Source: Harmothoe impar (taxonomy: Eukaryota > Annelida > Polychaeta > Phyllodocida > Polynoidae). From it: 64,000 nucleotides of DNA. The stretch lies in assembly GCA_947462335.1 (NCBI GenBank), contig OX381710.1, forward strand, positions 62,677,303 through 62,741,302, written 5' to 3'. A model generated the notes under the pieces. The model made no database searches. It was not told where the DNA came from and saw nothing but the letters and a program-made list of their open reading frames with translations. This document shows, one piece after another, positions 45,176 through 56,933 of this stretch. Position numbers and translations under genes: made by a program. Numbering within the stretch: position 1 is the stretch's first letter; the number at the start of each line of letters is the position of its first letter.

Positions 45176-47304
45176 TGCACAGGTGGAAAATTGCACTACA
45201 TACATATTATATACTAGTACAGTGTATAATGTACATTTGTATTACATGTATGTGACTATAGCAAACTAGATCTAGAGCTACTAAGGTGGCGTGTGAGGTT
45301 ATACGGTAAGGAGAAGGAGGAGGCGGTGTGGTGTGTGTACATCATGCTGCAGTAATCAGGCTGGATGTAGAGAGGGCCCCACACGGCCCCCTACGTCCCC
45401 CACACGGCCCCCTACGTCCCCCACACGGCCCCCTACGTCCCCCACACGGCCCCCTACGTCCCCCACACGGCCCCCTACGTCCCCCACACGGCCCCCTAGT
45501 CCCCCACACGGCCCCCTACGTCCCCCACACGGCCCCCTACGTCCCCCACAAGGCCCCCTACGTCCCCCACACGGCCCCCTACGTCCCCCACACGGCCCCC
45601 TACGTCCCCCACACGGCCCCCTACGTCCCCCACACGGCCCCCTACGTCCCCCACACGGCCCCCTACGTCCCCCACACGGCCCCCTACGTCCCCCACACGG
45701 CCCCCTACGTCCCCCACAGGCCCCCTACGTCCCCCACACAGCCCCCTACGTCCCCCACAGGCCCCCTACGTCCCACACACGGCCCCTACGTCCCCCACAC
45801 GGCCCCTACGTCCCCCACACGGCCCCTACGTCCCCCACACGGCCCCCTACGTCCCCCACACGGCCCCATCGTCCCCCACACGGCCCCCTATACGTCCCCC
45901 ACACGGCCCCCTATGTTCCCCACACGGCCCCCTACGTCCCCCACAAGGCCGCCTACGTCCATCACCATCAGGGTAATTGGCTAATGCCCTCTCCATTGTC
46001 GCCCCCCTCACCAGCAGCCACCCACCCAACCTGCCCCTGTCCAACTACATCCTTATTTCAGCTGCAGCTACGGATGTAACCGATCTCATATCAACTCAGC
46101 AAGTCCAAAGGTCAGGAGCCTTATACACTGTAATACATACCTGAAGGAGGATAGTTGTAGAAGGTGAAGGTTATTTTAGGTGCACAGGTGGAAAATTGCA
46201 CTACATACATATTATATACTAGTACAGTGTATAATGTACATTTGTATTACATGTATGTGACTATAGCAAACTAGATCTTGAGCTACTAGGTGGCGTGTGA
46301 GGTTATACGGTAAGGAGAAGGAGGAGGCGGTGTGGTGTGTGTACATCATGCTGCAGTAATCAGGCTGGATGTAGAGAGGGCCCCACACGGCCCCCTACGT
46401 CCCCCACACGGCCCCCTACGTCCCCCACACGGCCCCCTACGTCCCCACAGGGCCCCCTACGTCCCCCACACGGCCCCCTAGTCCCCCACACGGCCCCCTA
46501 CGTCCCCCACACGGCCCCCTACGTCCCCCACAAGGCCCCCTACGTCCCCCACACGGCCCCCTACGTCCCCCACACGGCCCCCTACGTCCCCCACACGGCC
46601 CCCTACGTCCCCCACACGGCCCCCTACGTCCCCCACACGGCCCCCTACGTCCCCCACACGGCCCCCTACGTCCCCCACACGGCCCCCTACGTCCCCCACA
46701 CGGCCCCCTACGTCCCCCACACGGCCCCCTAGTCCCCCACACGGCCCCCTACGTCCCCCACACGGCCCCCTACGTCCCCCACAAGGCCCCCTACGTCCCC
46801 CACACAGCCCCCTACGTCCCCCACAGGCCCCCTACGTCCCCCACAAGGCCCCCTACGTCCCCCACACGGCCCCCTACGTCCCCCACACGGCCCCCTACGT
46901 CCCCCACAGGCCCCCTACGTCCCACACACGGCCCCTACGTCCCCCACACGGCCCCCTACGTCCCCCACAAGGCCCCCTACGTCCCCCACACGGCCCCCTA
47001 CGTCCCCCACAGGCCCCCTACGTCCCACACACGGCCCCTACGTCCCACACACGGCCCCTACGTCCCCCACACGGCCCCTACGTCCCCCACACGGCCCCCT
47101 ACGTCCCCCACACGGCCCCATCGTCCCCCACACGGCCCCCTATACGTCCCCCACACGGCCCCCTATGTTCCCCACACGGCCCCCTACGTCCCCCACAAGG
47201 CCGCCTACGTCCATCACCATCAGGGTAATTGGCTAATGCCCTCTCCATTGTCGCCCCCCTCACCAGCAGCCACCCACCCAACCTGCCCCTGTCCAACTAC
47301 ATCC
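45176..47304 (+). repeat. Large tandem duplication carrying 21-bp CpG minisatellites
   Basis: 45176-46052 and 46181-47304 share identical or near-identical flanks (TGCACAGGTGGAAAATTGCA at the left, CCCTGTCCAACTACATCC at the right). Each contains a minisatellite with unit CCCCCACACGGCCCCCTACGT, about 28 copies in the first (45377-45962) and about 40 in the second (46380-47214). The 21-bp period is seven codons, so proteins such as (RPPHGPL)n are open in several frames on both strands; the lack of a start context and splice logic argues against real coding. Right of each array a pyrimidine tract ends CCCTCACCAG. Confidence 0.95.
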
Positions 47305-48436
47305 ATACATTTTAGGTGAATAATTCAAATATAATTATTGTAAAAAGGGTGTTTGGATTCTAAACATAATCTTAAACTTAATCTTGCCACGTATTTGTAA
47401 GCACAAGCTTTTCCTAAACATATTTAGATAGGTAAGACAGATAACGAATACATTATACAGTAAATAATACAGGAATATAGATGCCGGGTATAGATGCTAC
47501 CCTATATATATAATTATTATATGTATGTGGTATAACTCGAAGATCTATGTCGGTAGGAATTTAAGGTAACCTCTGAAAAGCATCGAGTTGCAGTGTATCA
47601 AAATAGCATTACCCCGATAGAAAAGCTAAAACCCCAACAAGGTAGCCCCATGCATTACAGAGACAAAGGGTATACTGGGTTAAAGCTGTGGCCCTTAAAG
47701 GGTTAACCAATTACGGGGGCGTTGCGTTGACGGAGTGGGACAAAAATGATAATCGCACCTCGGGGGGCCTGGTCCGATTCAATAAGGCTAAAACAATACA
47801 TTGTGTCGCCATGGTAACCACTGATAGGTATTGTAATTGTAATTTTTGTAAATGTCGTTAACTGAGGGGTCTGGTTTGTGAAACCCCGCATTACGGCTCA
47901 ACGTGACAGGCCGGGGGAGAACTGCATGACGGGAATCGTTTATCAGACGATAATTGGGTTTCCCGCCAAATCTGATCTAGGATGCGCGCGCAGCAACATC
48001 CGGAAGCAGCATTGTCTGCCCCTCACCCCGGCCCCTCACATTGTACTGAACAAGATATGATGTAGAATATTCACAGTACTACAGTACTACATGTATACAG
48101 TTCTGTTACATGATTTATTTTCAATTTTCTGCACTTTTTAGTCAACTTCAACTTATTCCGACCCCTCCCATTGTCACAATAAGCGCATGTTCATCAACAT
48201 GTGATGTTCTCCATTTGTAATGTATTTCATTCATTCCTGCATGTAGTGACAAACTATATTAATTTTGATGAGGTTTGAATTCTACTTGCTCTTAATGCAT
48301 ATTAGACATATGCATGTAATAGTGGTAGTATGTATTCTATTTGGTGTCTCAATGTACATGTACCTTCGTCCCTGACCCCCTGTCCCCTTCCCCTCCTGCC
48401 CCCCCCCTCGCCCCCACGTCTGCTCCGGCCGTTAAG
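47305..48436. other. No firm gene; one weak ORF
   Basis: AT-rich until about 47.7 kb. A 60-codon frame at 47878-48060 (with MTGIVYQTIIGFPAKSDLGC) looks moderately protein-like but has no splice support. The rest shows nothing recognisable. Confidence 0.3.
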
Positions 48437-48541
48437 CTGAGGGCGTCTTCCGTCCAGACAGGCTGTCCGGCGGCACCGGACATTACCGAGATGACGTATG
48501 GACGTCTTATCGTCCCCTGGCGACGTCCAGTCTACGTCTAG
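48437..48541 (+). CDS. Candidate terminal exon of unknown plus-strand gene
   Basis: After a long C-rich tract and the acceptor CCGTTAAG, the frame reads LRASSVQTGCPAAPDITEMT then YGRLIVPWRRPVYV and TAG. A second possible acceptor is CCGTCCAG 21 bases in. Phase 0 in, compatible with the first exon at 38627-38734. Balanced composition and GC3 bias support coding; no family recognised. Confidence 0.45.
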   Translation: MRASSVQTGCPAAPDITEMTYGRLIVPWRRPVYV

Positions 48542-49927
48542 CCGCTCTCACTCACCCACTCCCACTCACCCACTTTACCCCCCCCCCCCACCCACCATAG
48601 CAAGGAGGATCAGATTTGTCCAAGATGAGGTAGAAGTAGGACCATGGATATCACTTATGGGGCCTTAATTCGAGCCCAAAATTAAACAGGAATATTTAAT
48701 GTTCCACCCTGTATAGAGACCGGGATGTCCAGCATCCGCCAACCCAATAAGGTGTCCCTAATGTCCACCTTCAGAGGAAAACAGAGAAAGGGGTTTAAAT
48801 GACATAATATTATATACTACAAAAGAATAACGAGGGAGATTGGGCTCGATTATTACACAGAGAACTAGCATGTACATATCCTGCCTTCCTAAGGCCAAAA
48901 ATGTGCATTCTAGGTAAAAAATCTAGAAAATAGCAAGGACAGACCGTGGTGGTGACTGACTGCCAGTCCCATATTGCAGGCTCGCCTGATTTTATAGTGC
49001 AAAAATAACATAATTAGTTTATTTTCAAAATGCAATATTAATTTTTGCAACAGCAAAAGAACCCCCCCCCCCCCAAAAAAAAAAAGATTAAAAAAAATCA
49101 AATTGAGAAACGGGGCCATGCTCGGCTCTGTATTCTAGCTGCAGTCGGGTTGCTCGGAAGTAAAACAATTTTAACCGACAAAATCAAGCCAAAGCATCCT
49201 AGGGTAATTCGAATGAGCTACCAGCAATTAGCCTAAAACAAACACCACTTTAAAACTCAAACCCCGGTGTCCCCGTGCTGGGATAAGGCTAGATAAGGAG
49301 ACAGGTCTTGAGGGTGCAGCCCATATCATGTGTCGGAGAAGGGTGTGTAGATTCTAAAGTAACTCAAGTATGAGGTCAGTTTTCATGACAACTCAAGGGC
49401 TGGTCATCCGGTGTAGAGATTATTATGGGTGGTCAAGGTTATGGTTGTGTGGTCAGTGGCCGTCTAGGCCATGGGGGATGATTTTCCCAAAACATACCCA
49501 GAGATCGGGTACACTTTTTTTGTGAAATTTTCTCACCCTCGGGGGAAATCTTCCTCTAGTTTTGTGTCACATTCAGTCAAGCAAAGGTTCAACCCACACG
49601 TCCACTAGTTCGCCCGAGAAACTCAAACATACCCAGAGTTCTGTGAAATATGTGTTTCCAAATTAAAAGAAAAGAGTAAGAAGTATACAAGCATTGAAGC
49701 ACCACTACTATGCCGGGGCATGTACGTGAGATTCGCCTATAGAAAGACAGCATGCATTCCCGGGCATGCACTGAGACGCACATTTGATTTTTTTTTTTCC
49801 AAATTGAAAAACCTTCTATTTGTATTATGATAATAGTACAGCTATATGTTATAATGTATAAGCCTTACTCTTATCAACAAAGGACAACTAGAAAGCTTGT
49901 CATGTATGCATGTATGGAAAACTACAG
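48542..49927. other. No gene recognised
   Basis: Contains short C and A homopolymer tracts (49062-49084) and a purine/pyrimidine mix without supported exons. Confidence 0.4.
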
Positions 49928-50075
49928 CCCAGTAAACAAATAACGTTATACACCATTTTATAACGTTATATAACGTTATATGTCAACGTTTTTCTAAGGC
50001 TCTTTAGTATGACATAATGTTATGTAAAATTTAAAACGTTATTTTGACGTAAAATAACGTTTTTTGTTAGCTGGG
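49928..50075. mobile_element. 148-bp MITE rich in AACGTTAT
   Basis: CCCAGTAAACAAATAACGTTA at the left and AATAACGTTTTTTGTTAGCTGGG at the right are imperfect inverted repeats. The interior repeats ATAACGTTATA palindromes. Confidence 0.6.
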
Positions 50076-51232
50076 AGTCCGCCCTCAGCCCCTCTAATTT
50101 AGAAAAATATCTGAGGAAGAAAGTTATCGGAGGAATTAAGTCCAAATATAATGAACAGTTGCCCGGCAGCTGAAGTAAGGGTTCCGAGGTAGTCAATGTT
50201 CGAGGTATAGTGAGGGCCGACTGTATACAAAATCAATTCAGGTGTTTGTGGTCGTCTCTAGGTTAATCTACCCAATGTCGTCTTAAAGGGTTAAGTACAT
50301 GTATAGTACTCCTGATACCCTCTACAATACCATATAGCAGCACTGACCAGCCTCAGAGGAGTAGCTCCCTATCTGACCCTGACACGTGTTTATTTGGATC
50401 TCTACCATTCATCTTGTTCCTCCTGTACACCCCCCCCCCCCCCCCACACACACACACTGACATCAGACCCATGCCACAAGTAGCCTGACCGATAGTGCCG
50501 ATGACAGAAAGATCGTCGGATCGGATGTATACGCCTGCCTGTGGTGGACCAAGTTACCAATGTATAAAACAATGTTTACCCAGTCCTCCTGCAAACAAAG
50601 CCGCGTGTATCGGTATCATGGCATCTAGATATTAAGCTTGGAACACGTCTATATGAAAATCTGCAGGACCGAATGTCCTGCATGGTGAAAAGGTTTTCGT
50701 ATATAGACTGTGGAACACGTCTCGAACATCCCTCTAGATGTAATGTTCAATGTTAATCAACAGAAATGACTGCAGTGCATGCGGAGATGAGATATTGTCG
50801 TCTGGCTCCTGCATGGGACATTACTCACCTATTGATTGATTTTATTGGCCAACAGTTCACGTCAGTATACATGTTTTTCACATTAGCCAAAACCAGCAGG
50901 CATCAGAAAAGTAACCTGCTCAGGTAACAAATACTCATAATAAACATATTTACAGATATCACAAATTGCTCGATTCTCACCGGCTCGGTATTTCCAAGGT
51001 AGTGTAATAAAATATTTGCTAGAAGATGGAATACACAGACTGGTTCAAAGGTTCCGAGAACCAGTTGTCATGATTTAGGTTTCAGGTATTCAATCATGTG
51101 ACATGCTATTAGATCACTAGGCAGTCATTCATTATTTATGCTTATTTCGGTCAAGCTTAACCTCATACTGCGTGGATTTCACGTTCAGCATGTATAGACG
51201 TATAGACATTTTACCGATAGCGCTAGGGTCAA

Positions 51233-54061
51233 TTAAATTTTGCCCTTAAATATCATTTTGCTACCACTCCGCTGGACTTCAGCTTCAAGCTTTTTCCATT
51301 CGAGATTACCTCTATATAACGGGCTTCGCTCATACAGCGCACTTCCAGCTCTGCGCACCTTCAGCTTGATTTTAGCATTAGCACGCAGGGCTCTGACTGG
51401 TCTTAGTATGTTAGAATCATCTCTCGAGAGTCCAAACATTATTGCAAGCAGACTAGACCTCCTGCGTAGTGTCAGCATTTGTGCTCCACATCTTAGATGG
51501 AGTTCAGCCCTAGAGATACTTTTTGGGTCCTTAATGCCGAGACAGGCTCTAAGGCAATGATTCTGAACAGTCTGGAGATACTTACGGGGGTCCTTAGCGG
51601 CCCCCTCCACTAAGAAGTCCCCATAGTCAAACGTAGGAAGAATCATTGTTTTATAGACACAAAGACCAAGATCCCGATCAACGATTTTCATTAGCTTCTT
51701 CAAATACTCATACTTTACTGAACCATTGTTTTTCATCTTTCTACAGAAGGTTTCAAAGGACAGATGCTTATCTAGTATGACTCCAAGGTAGTTGAACTCG
51801 TCAACTATCTCCAGGTCAACACCTCCAAGCGTTACCATCCCATCACTCAGGTCAGGTACCGACCTGTCAGAATAGCACCACATTACCTTCGTCTTTTCAG
51901 AATTGATTGTTAGTTTGTGGCCTATACACCAGTCTGATATTCTCAGGAGGTCATCCTGGAGTAAACCAGCTATAATATCGACGTCATTACCACTGACCAT
52001 TATTGCCAAATCGTCAGCATACATGTAGAATTTTGAATGGTGAAGAACCTTAACAATATTGTTGATGTATATAATAAATAACAAGGGGCCTAGTACCGAC
52101 CCCTGTGGGACACCGCAGTTTATTTCTAGAAGGTCAGAGCGTACACCGTTGGCCATGGTCATCTGAGTTCGGGCAGATAGGTATGACTCAAACCAGTTTC
52201 GGGCCATATTAGATACACCTATATCACTTAGATCATTCAGAAGGATTAGGTGATTGACAGTATCAAACGCCTTCCTCAAATCGAGGAAGGCAACGACACA
52301 TATCTGACCCAAATTTCTAGCTTCGAATAGTGACTGGACTAGGCCATACACCGCATCTGATGTAGATCTTCCCTGCATAAAGCCATACTGAAAAGGCGTG
52401 ATTATTTCATTTCTAACCAAGAAGCCCATGAGCTGACGATGCACTGCTTTCTCTAATAACTTAGAGATGAGGTTCAGCTGGCTCACAGGTCTCCAGTTAG
52501 TAACTTTCTTCAAGCTGCCACTCTTTGGTAGAGGAATCACAGTAGCGCACTTAAAGGCACTCGGTACAGTTCCCGTAGCTAGTGATAAATTTACAAGTTC
52601 ACACAACCAGCCCGGGCGAGCGACAAGTAGATCTTTGATTACCATACTTCTAATATTAATCATTCCAGAGGCCTTGCGCAACTTAATACCCTTAACAATC
52701 CGTTTGGTCTCTTCATTGTCAATTGAGATTAAAGAGAAGTACTCATGCCAAGTTGGTACCGTTCTCAGGAGTATATTGTCTATTGGGAATTTAGCTGACA
52801 AAATAGTGCCAATATTAACATAGTAGTCATTAATAAAATTTGGAAGTTCTGCTTTTGGTATGATGGTTTTATCATCCCTCCATAGGTCAATACAAATTTC
52901 CTTCCTAGGACCTTTCCAAATGGCATTAACTTCTGCCCAGAATAGACGAGGGTCCCTCACGTGTTTCTCAAGTGAGGAACTTATTTCCTTTTTTCTAGTT
53001 TTCAGAAGCTCCATCTTGATTTGCTTATCTACAGCTCTGACTTTTTTGATACAGATATTCCTCACACCTATGGGGATTCTACGGGAATTCCTCAGAAGTC
53101 TCCTTTTCAGACATGTCAGTTTACTAACTTTGTTGTTAAAGCCAACCGGCTTGTTAATGCGGGCTTTAAAAGTTTTAACCGGATGGAATTCATCCAAGTA
53201 ACTAGTGGCGGTGTCCTTCATGTTTTCAAAGCATGCATCAGCTGAGGGAAGGTTGTCAATGACAGGAAGCTCAACTACGTAGTCATGGAATTCACCACTA
53301 CTGTAGTCCTTATAGGATCTCCCCACTATATCTTTAAACACAGCTTTCGGCGCAGACGCTTGCTTCTTAATGGCATAGATGGGGGCATGGTCGCCATACA
53401 TATCATTAACTACACCATTGCAGTCAACGTGCACACAATTGGTATATACATGGTCCAAGGTAGATTTTCCATATTCATGGAAGTAGGTGGGCTTTGTATT
53501 TAGATACCTCAACTTCACTCGCCTCAGAAATTTTGCCAATTTAACAAATTTAGGACAGTTTCTAGATCTACTATTGATGTTTAGATCTCCTAGAATCCAA
53601 ATCTCACGATCTTTAATTCCGGGAGATTTGACGATTTCCTTCAACCTCTTAAGTCCCCGTATGAGATTACCATTAGGTGGTCGGTATACTGTTATTATTA
53701 CTCTATACTTATGACCAGGATAGCAAGTGATAAGGGATAGGCATTCTAAATCAGAGGACATCACAGAGTGAGTTTGCAATACTGATGTGTACGGTACATA
53801 CAGGTTGCTTATGTAGCAAGCCACCCCACCGCTTTTTCGTCTCATAATTACTCGATCATTTCTGTACACAGTCATGCCTTGTAGATCAATGCTGAAATCC
53901 CTATCACTACCATTCAGCCATGTTTCAGAAACACATAAGTAATCAACATCAATATTTTGTTTTCTTATACGAAGTATTTTATCAACTAAACTTTGAGCAT
54001 TTAATGCCACAAATCTCAAACCTTTACAGGAACTCACTTGGTCCAAGGTCAAGTAGGCCAT
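51233..54061 (-). CDS. LINE ORF2: APE-type endonuclease and reverse transcriptase
   Basis: 942 residues, no internal stop. The N-terminal endonuclease/exonuclease/phosphatase domain (about 15-230) shows N21, the SETW glutamate (E46), GDLN (D159, N161), STLDH (about 200-204) and GDH (D224, H225). The reverse transcriptase (about 480-750) has the LDLRKAFD block (about 592), GVPQGSVLGP and YADD (about 680). The C-terminal tail contains cysteines typical of CR1/Jockey-clade thumb regions but no RNase H. It nicks target DNA and primes reverse transcription of the element RNA. The start is the first ATG of a long frame. All catalytic residues look intact, so the protein may be active. Confidence 0.93.
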   Translation of the reverse strand: MAYLTLDQVSSCKGLRFVALNAQSLVDKILRIRKQNIDVDYLCVSETWLNGSDRDFSIDLQGMTVYRNDRVIMRRKSGGVACYISNLYVPYTSVLQTHSVMSSDLECLSLITCYPGHKYRVIITVYRPPNGNLIRGLKRLKEIVKSPGIKDREIWILGDLNINSRSRNCPKFVKLAKFLRRVKLRYLNTKPTYFHEYGKSTLDHVYTNCVHVDCNGVVNDMYGDHAPIYAIKKQASAPKAVFKDIVGRSYKDYSSGEFHDYVVELPVIDNLPSADACFENMKDTATSYLDEFHPVKTFKARINKPVGFNNKVSKLTCLKRRLLRNSRRIPIGVRNICIKKVRAVDKQIKMELLKTRKKEISSSLEKHVRDPRLFWAEVNAIWKGPRKEICIDLWRDDKTIIPKAELPNFINDYYVNIGTILSAKFPIDNILLRTVPTWHEYFSLISIDNEETKRIVKGIKLRKASGMINIRSMVIKDLLVARPGWLCELVNLSLATGTVPSAFKCATVIPLPKSGSLKKVTNWRPVSQLNLISKLLEKAVHRQLMGFLVRNEIITPFQYGFMQGRSTSDAVYGLVQSLFEARNLGQICVVAFLDLRKAFDTVNHLILLNDLSDIGVSNMARNWFESYLSARTQMTMANGVRSDLLEINCGVPQGSVLGPLLFIIYINNIVKVLHHSKFYMYADDLAIMVSGNDVDIIAGLLQDDLLRISDWCIGHKLTINSEKTKVMWCYSDRSVPDLSDGMVTLGGVDLEIVDEFNYLGVILDKHLSFETFCRKMKNNGSVKYEYLKKLMKIVDRDLGLCVYKTMILPTFDYGDFLVEGAAKDPRKYLQTVQNHCLRACLGIKDPKSISRAELHLRCGAQMLTLRRRSSLLAIMFGLSRDDSNILRPVRALRANAKIKLKVRRAGSALYERSPLYRGNLEWKKLEAEVQRSGSKMIFKGKI

Positions 54062-56119
54062 CTTGCTTTTTAGGATGCTACATGCATATGTGAAAGAAGA
54101 TGAATGTACTAGCAGTAATTGAAATCAAACTGATTTAAGGAATCCGGCGAATACAATGTGAGCAATATTACAGTCTCCTGACGTAGCAGGGAGACAATTT
54201 ATTTACAACAGGGTGCTAATACATAGACTGACCCGAGCGCTATATCATAGGGCAACGGGTAGGGAGTAACCTAGTCCAGGTTAGGTTAGTGGCCACTCCA
54301 GGTGCAGTGATGCAACAAACAAAGAAAGGTAAAGTACCAAATTACATCATATTTACACCAATGCTACCACAGGTATCTGGGGATACATTCCAGTGTAATA
54401 TGAATGATGCAAAATAATTCAAGTCTAAATGACATGCATATGGTTGGGACCACCAATGGCATGGGGCATTCAGGTCATCAAGATATCAAATCTTACAATC
54501 TCCTATAAATACCAAATACTACAGTTTTCTATTCAACTTGGTGAGGAATACACCACAGTCCGCACTGTCCGCCTAAATTTGGATCACTCCCAGGCTGCAT
54601 TACTTACAAGGACTTAGAATATAGGACCTCTAAAGTAACAGAGGGACCCAACACAAACAAACTTAATACTAATACGGTGCAGCCAGTGCTACCAACAGTA
54701 CATCCACGGATATAACCTCAAGTCCCACTTCCTGGGGAAGGACACGGAAAAAATGTATCCTAGACTTTTCTTATATTCAATCAATTGATGGGTGGGTGGG
54801 CTCCCTCAAAATAGGTCCCAAGATATTAGACAATTAATAAATGCACAATTGGGACTAAGGTTGCAACCTGTAGGCAACAACCATCGGTCAGTAATTTAAT
54901 ATCAATTATCAGTTTTTCTAGACAGTTGAATCGAGACTCATTGGATAGGTTCTATATAAATCAAATAGCATTAAATATATATATATAACAAGGCAACATG
55001 GGAACATTTTATCTAATTTGTCCTATGCGCGAATAACTAATCACGTTCAATAAATGCATAGATTTGGCAAAATAATCTTAGGCAGGCAGTTTTCATGATA
55101 TACGACAATCATAGAGATAATAACAATGTAGTAACAAAGTAGCAACGTAGCCACTGATAACACAAGTTTTCAGTATGTGAGTGCAAAGAGATGGACCATT
55201 TAGGCAGTGAAATAACAACAACCACCTATTTCAATTTCAGATTCAAAATCCAAATCTAAATCTAAATGTTAACTCAAGTCCAAACCCAAATTCAAATTCA
55301 AATTCAAATCCAAATCCCGTTTCAGACTAAGTCCATATTCATAAAACAGTTTCAATTTCAATTTCAACTCCCCAGGACCAAGGCATCGCAGTGGCGTACT
55401 GACGCACAGGATCCAACAATCAAGGCGCTACTGGACCAGCTCAATTGGCAGCATGTTATTCACGATGCCATGAACTTTACACTAGTGTCGCCACAGTTAG
55501 TGTGACATAGTAGGCTATGTATAGGTGCACTTATCTTTATACATTGCTGTCAGATTCCAAAGCTATAGTCCTGGGTCCATTGTTGGTTCACTCAAGTGTC
55601 CATTTGTAGACATATTCAATGTTTAGCGATTGTCATCATTGTCATATGGCCTCTGCCCGGTAGTTCCAGGTTACTCATATTGTACTCCCGATATCATCTC
55701 CCATTAATCAAAGCAATTTAATGGCTTCCAGGTAGCTCGGTAGTTCCATAGCTCCCGTGCCAATGTCGTACATGTTGGGTAGAAGAAAGACAAATCATTA
55801 ACCATTTTCATACAGTCATGATTAATGGAGGAGGGGGTTATAATATAGTATTAACTGTAGTCAGTAAATAATCTTATTTTTCATAAATATAGTTACATAT
55901 CTTCTGAATTAATACTTTCGGTTTCAAATGGATTCAATTTAAATTGACAATGACTATGGTGATAATAGAAACGGATGAGTTATTAATTGTTTTTCAAAAG
56001 TTTATATAGGCTACTGGTGGGAGGTATCAATTATCATTATGAGTTTCAAATAGACATTGGATAAATATACAAGTCAATATTCTGGAAGGTAAGGTACATC
56101 CATATTATGGTGATCAGGT
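54062..56119. other. Noncoding inter-ORF or insertion DNA upstream of the RT ORF
   Basis: AT-rich with no ORF on the LINE strand. Contains a CAAATT/CAAATC hexamer tract (55240-55320) and short TA runs. It continues, after the copia insertion, at 61310-61697. Whether it belongs to the LINE or is an older insertion cannot be decided here. Confidence 0.5.
56115..56119. other. Copia target-site duplication, left (CAGGT)
   Basis: CAGGT immediately precedes the 5' LTR and reappears at 61310-61314 right after the 3' LTR. Confidence 0.9.
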
Positions 56120-56407
56120 TGTTGAAAATGACGTTTCATACATGCACATATATATAGACATAAAACTCTCAGTAAACCAGTGTGCCAGTGGAGCCCCCTG
56201 GTGTCAAGAAGTGACATTACATAGAACTCTCAGTAGAGCCCTCTGGTGTTATGTAGTGATATCACAACAGTTCCAATAGTGCAGTTTTTTCTCAAAAGTA
56301 CAGGTGCTGACTCAGCACAATAAAGTAGTTCTCACTTACTGCTAGACCTCAGACAAGGCAACATCTCTTGTGTTCAGTCTTCTCTTCTTAGTCATAGCCA
56401 TTCTATA
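56120..56407 (+). repeat. 5' LTR of copia element
   Basis: 288 bp, begins TGTTGAAAAT and ends CATTCTATA. Contains a TATA-like ACATATATATAG, AATAAA at 56319-56324, and two CACCAGGGGGC-type sequences on the minus strand (the second with one change). Confidence 0.95.
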
Positions 56408-56421
56408 GGTTATGGGCCCAG
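56408..56421 (+). promoter_or_regulatory. Primer-binding site, half-tRNA type
   Basis: GGTTATGGGCCCAG directly follows the 5' LTR and is the exact complement of the anticodon-arm region of metazoan initiator tRNA-Met (CTGGGCCCATAACC), the same site used by Drosophila copia, and not the tRNA 3' end. Confidence 0.85.
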
Positions 56422-56933
56422 AACACTTCTTCACACTGACTTCACCACAAAGGAGGAATACTCAGCTAAGTTGCCAAGTTTTAAGGAAAACTTTATTGTT
56501 GACTGCACAGTGACATTTATACTTGTCTGTTTTGTATGTGAGCCTAGTACATAGTACTAGTTTGAGTTTTTGGACTCTACCACTCAGTGACAGTTTGACA
56601 GTGGCATGACAGTTGACACTGCCATGACTGTTCTTTGTTTTACCACACACTGCTAGTTTGAGATATTGGTCTTTTAGACTCTACCACTCAGTGACAGTTT
56701 GATATTGCTCTAACATTGATATAAACTTGCTTTACCACACATTGCCATTTTTGAGATATTGATATTTTGGCTCTACCACATTGTGACAGTTTGACATTGC
56801 CATGACATTGGGATGACTTTGCATTACCACACACTGCTACTGCCATATACAGTGACAGTTTAAGACTTAGACCCTTCAGCTACAAACTTTTTTTTTTTGG
56901 AATTGTTCTGGCATTTAAGTTCAAGTTTCAACC
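56422..56933 (+). other. Copia leader with three direct repeats
   Basis: Units of about 80-105 bp starting CTCTACCAC at 56575, 56679 and 56771 share CTCTACCACTCAGTGACAGT, TTACCACACA and TTGAGATATTG blocks. Possibly packaging or dimerisation sequence, or a splicing control region; unproven. Confidence 0.7.

Noticed and set aside
45328..46079. Long proline-rich ORFs (up to 248 residues) and reverse-strand glycine-rich ORFs
   Set aside because: The 21-bp minisatellite period keeps several frames open on both strands; the same happens in the duplicate array. No independent coding signal.
51240..53714. Plus-strand ORFs of 70-118 residues opposite the RT gene
   Set aside because: Antisense shadows of the LINE ORF2.
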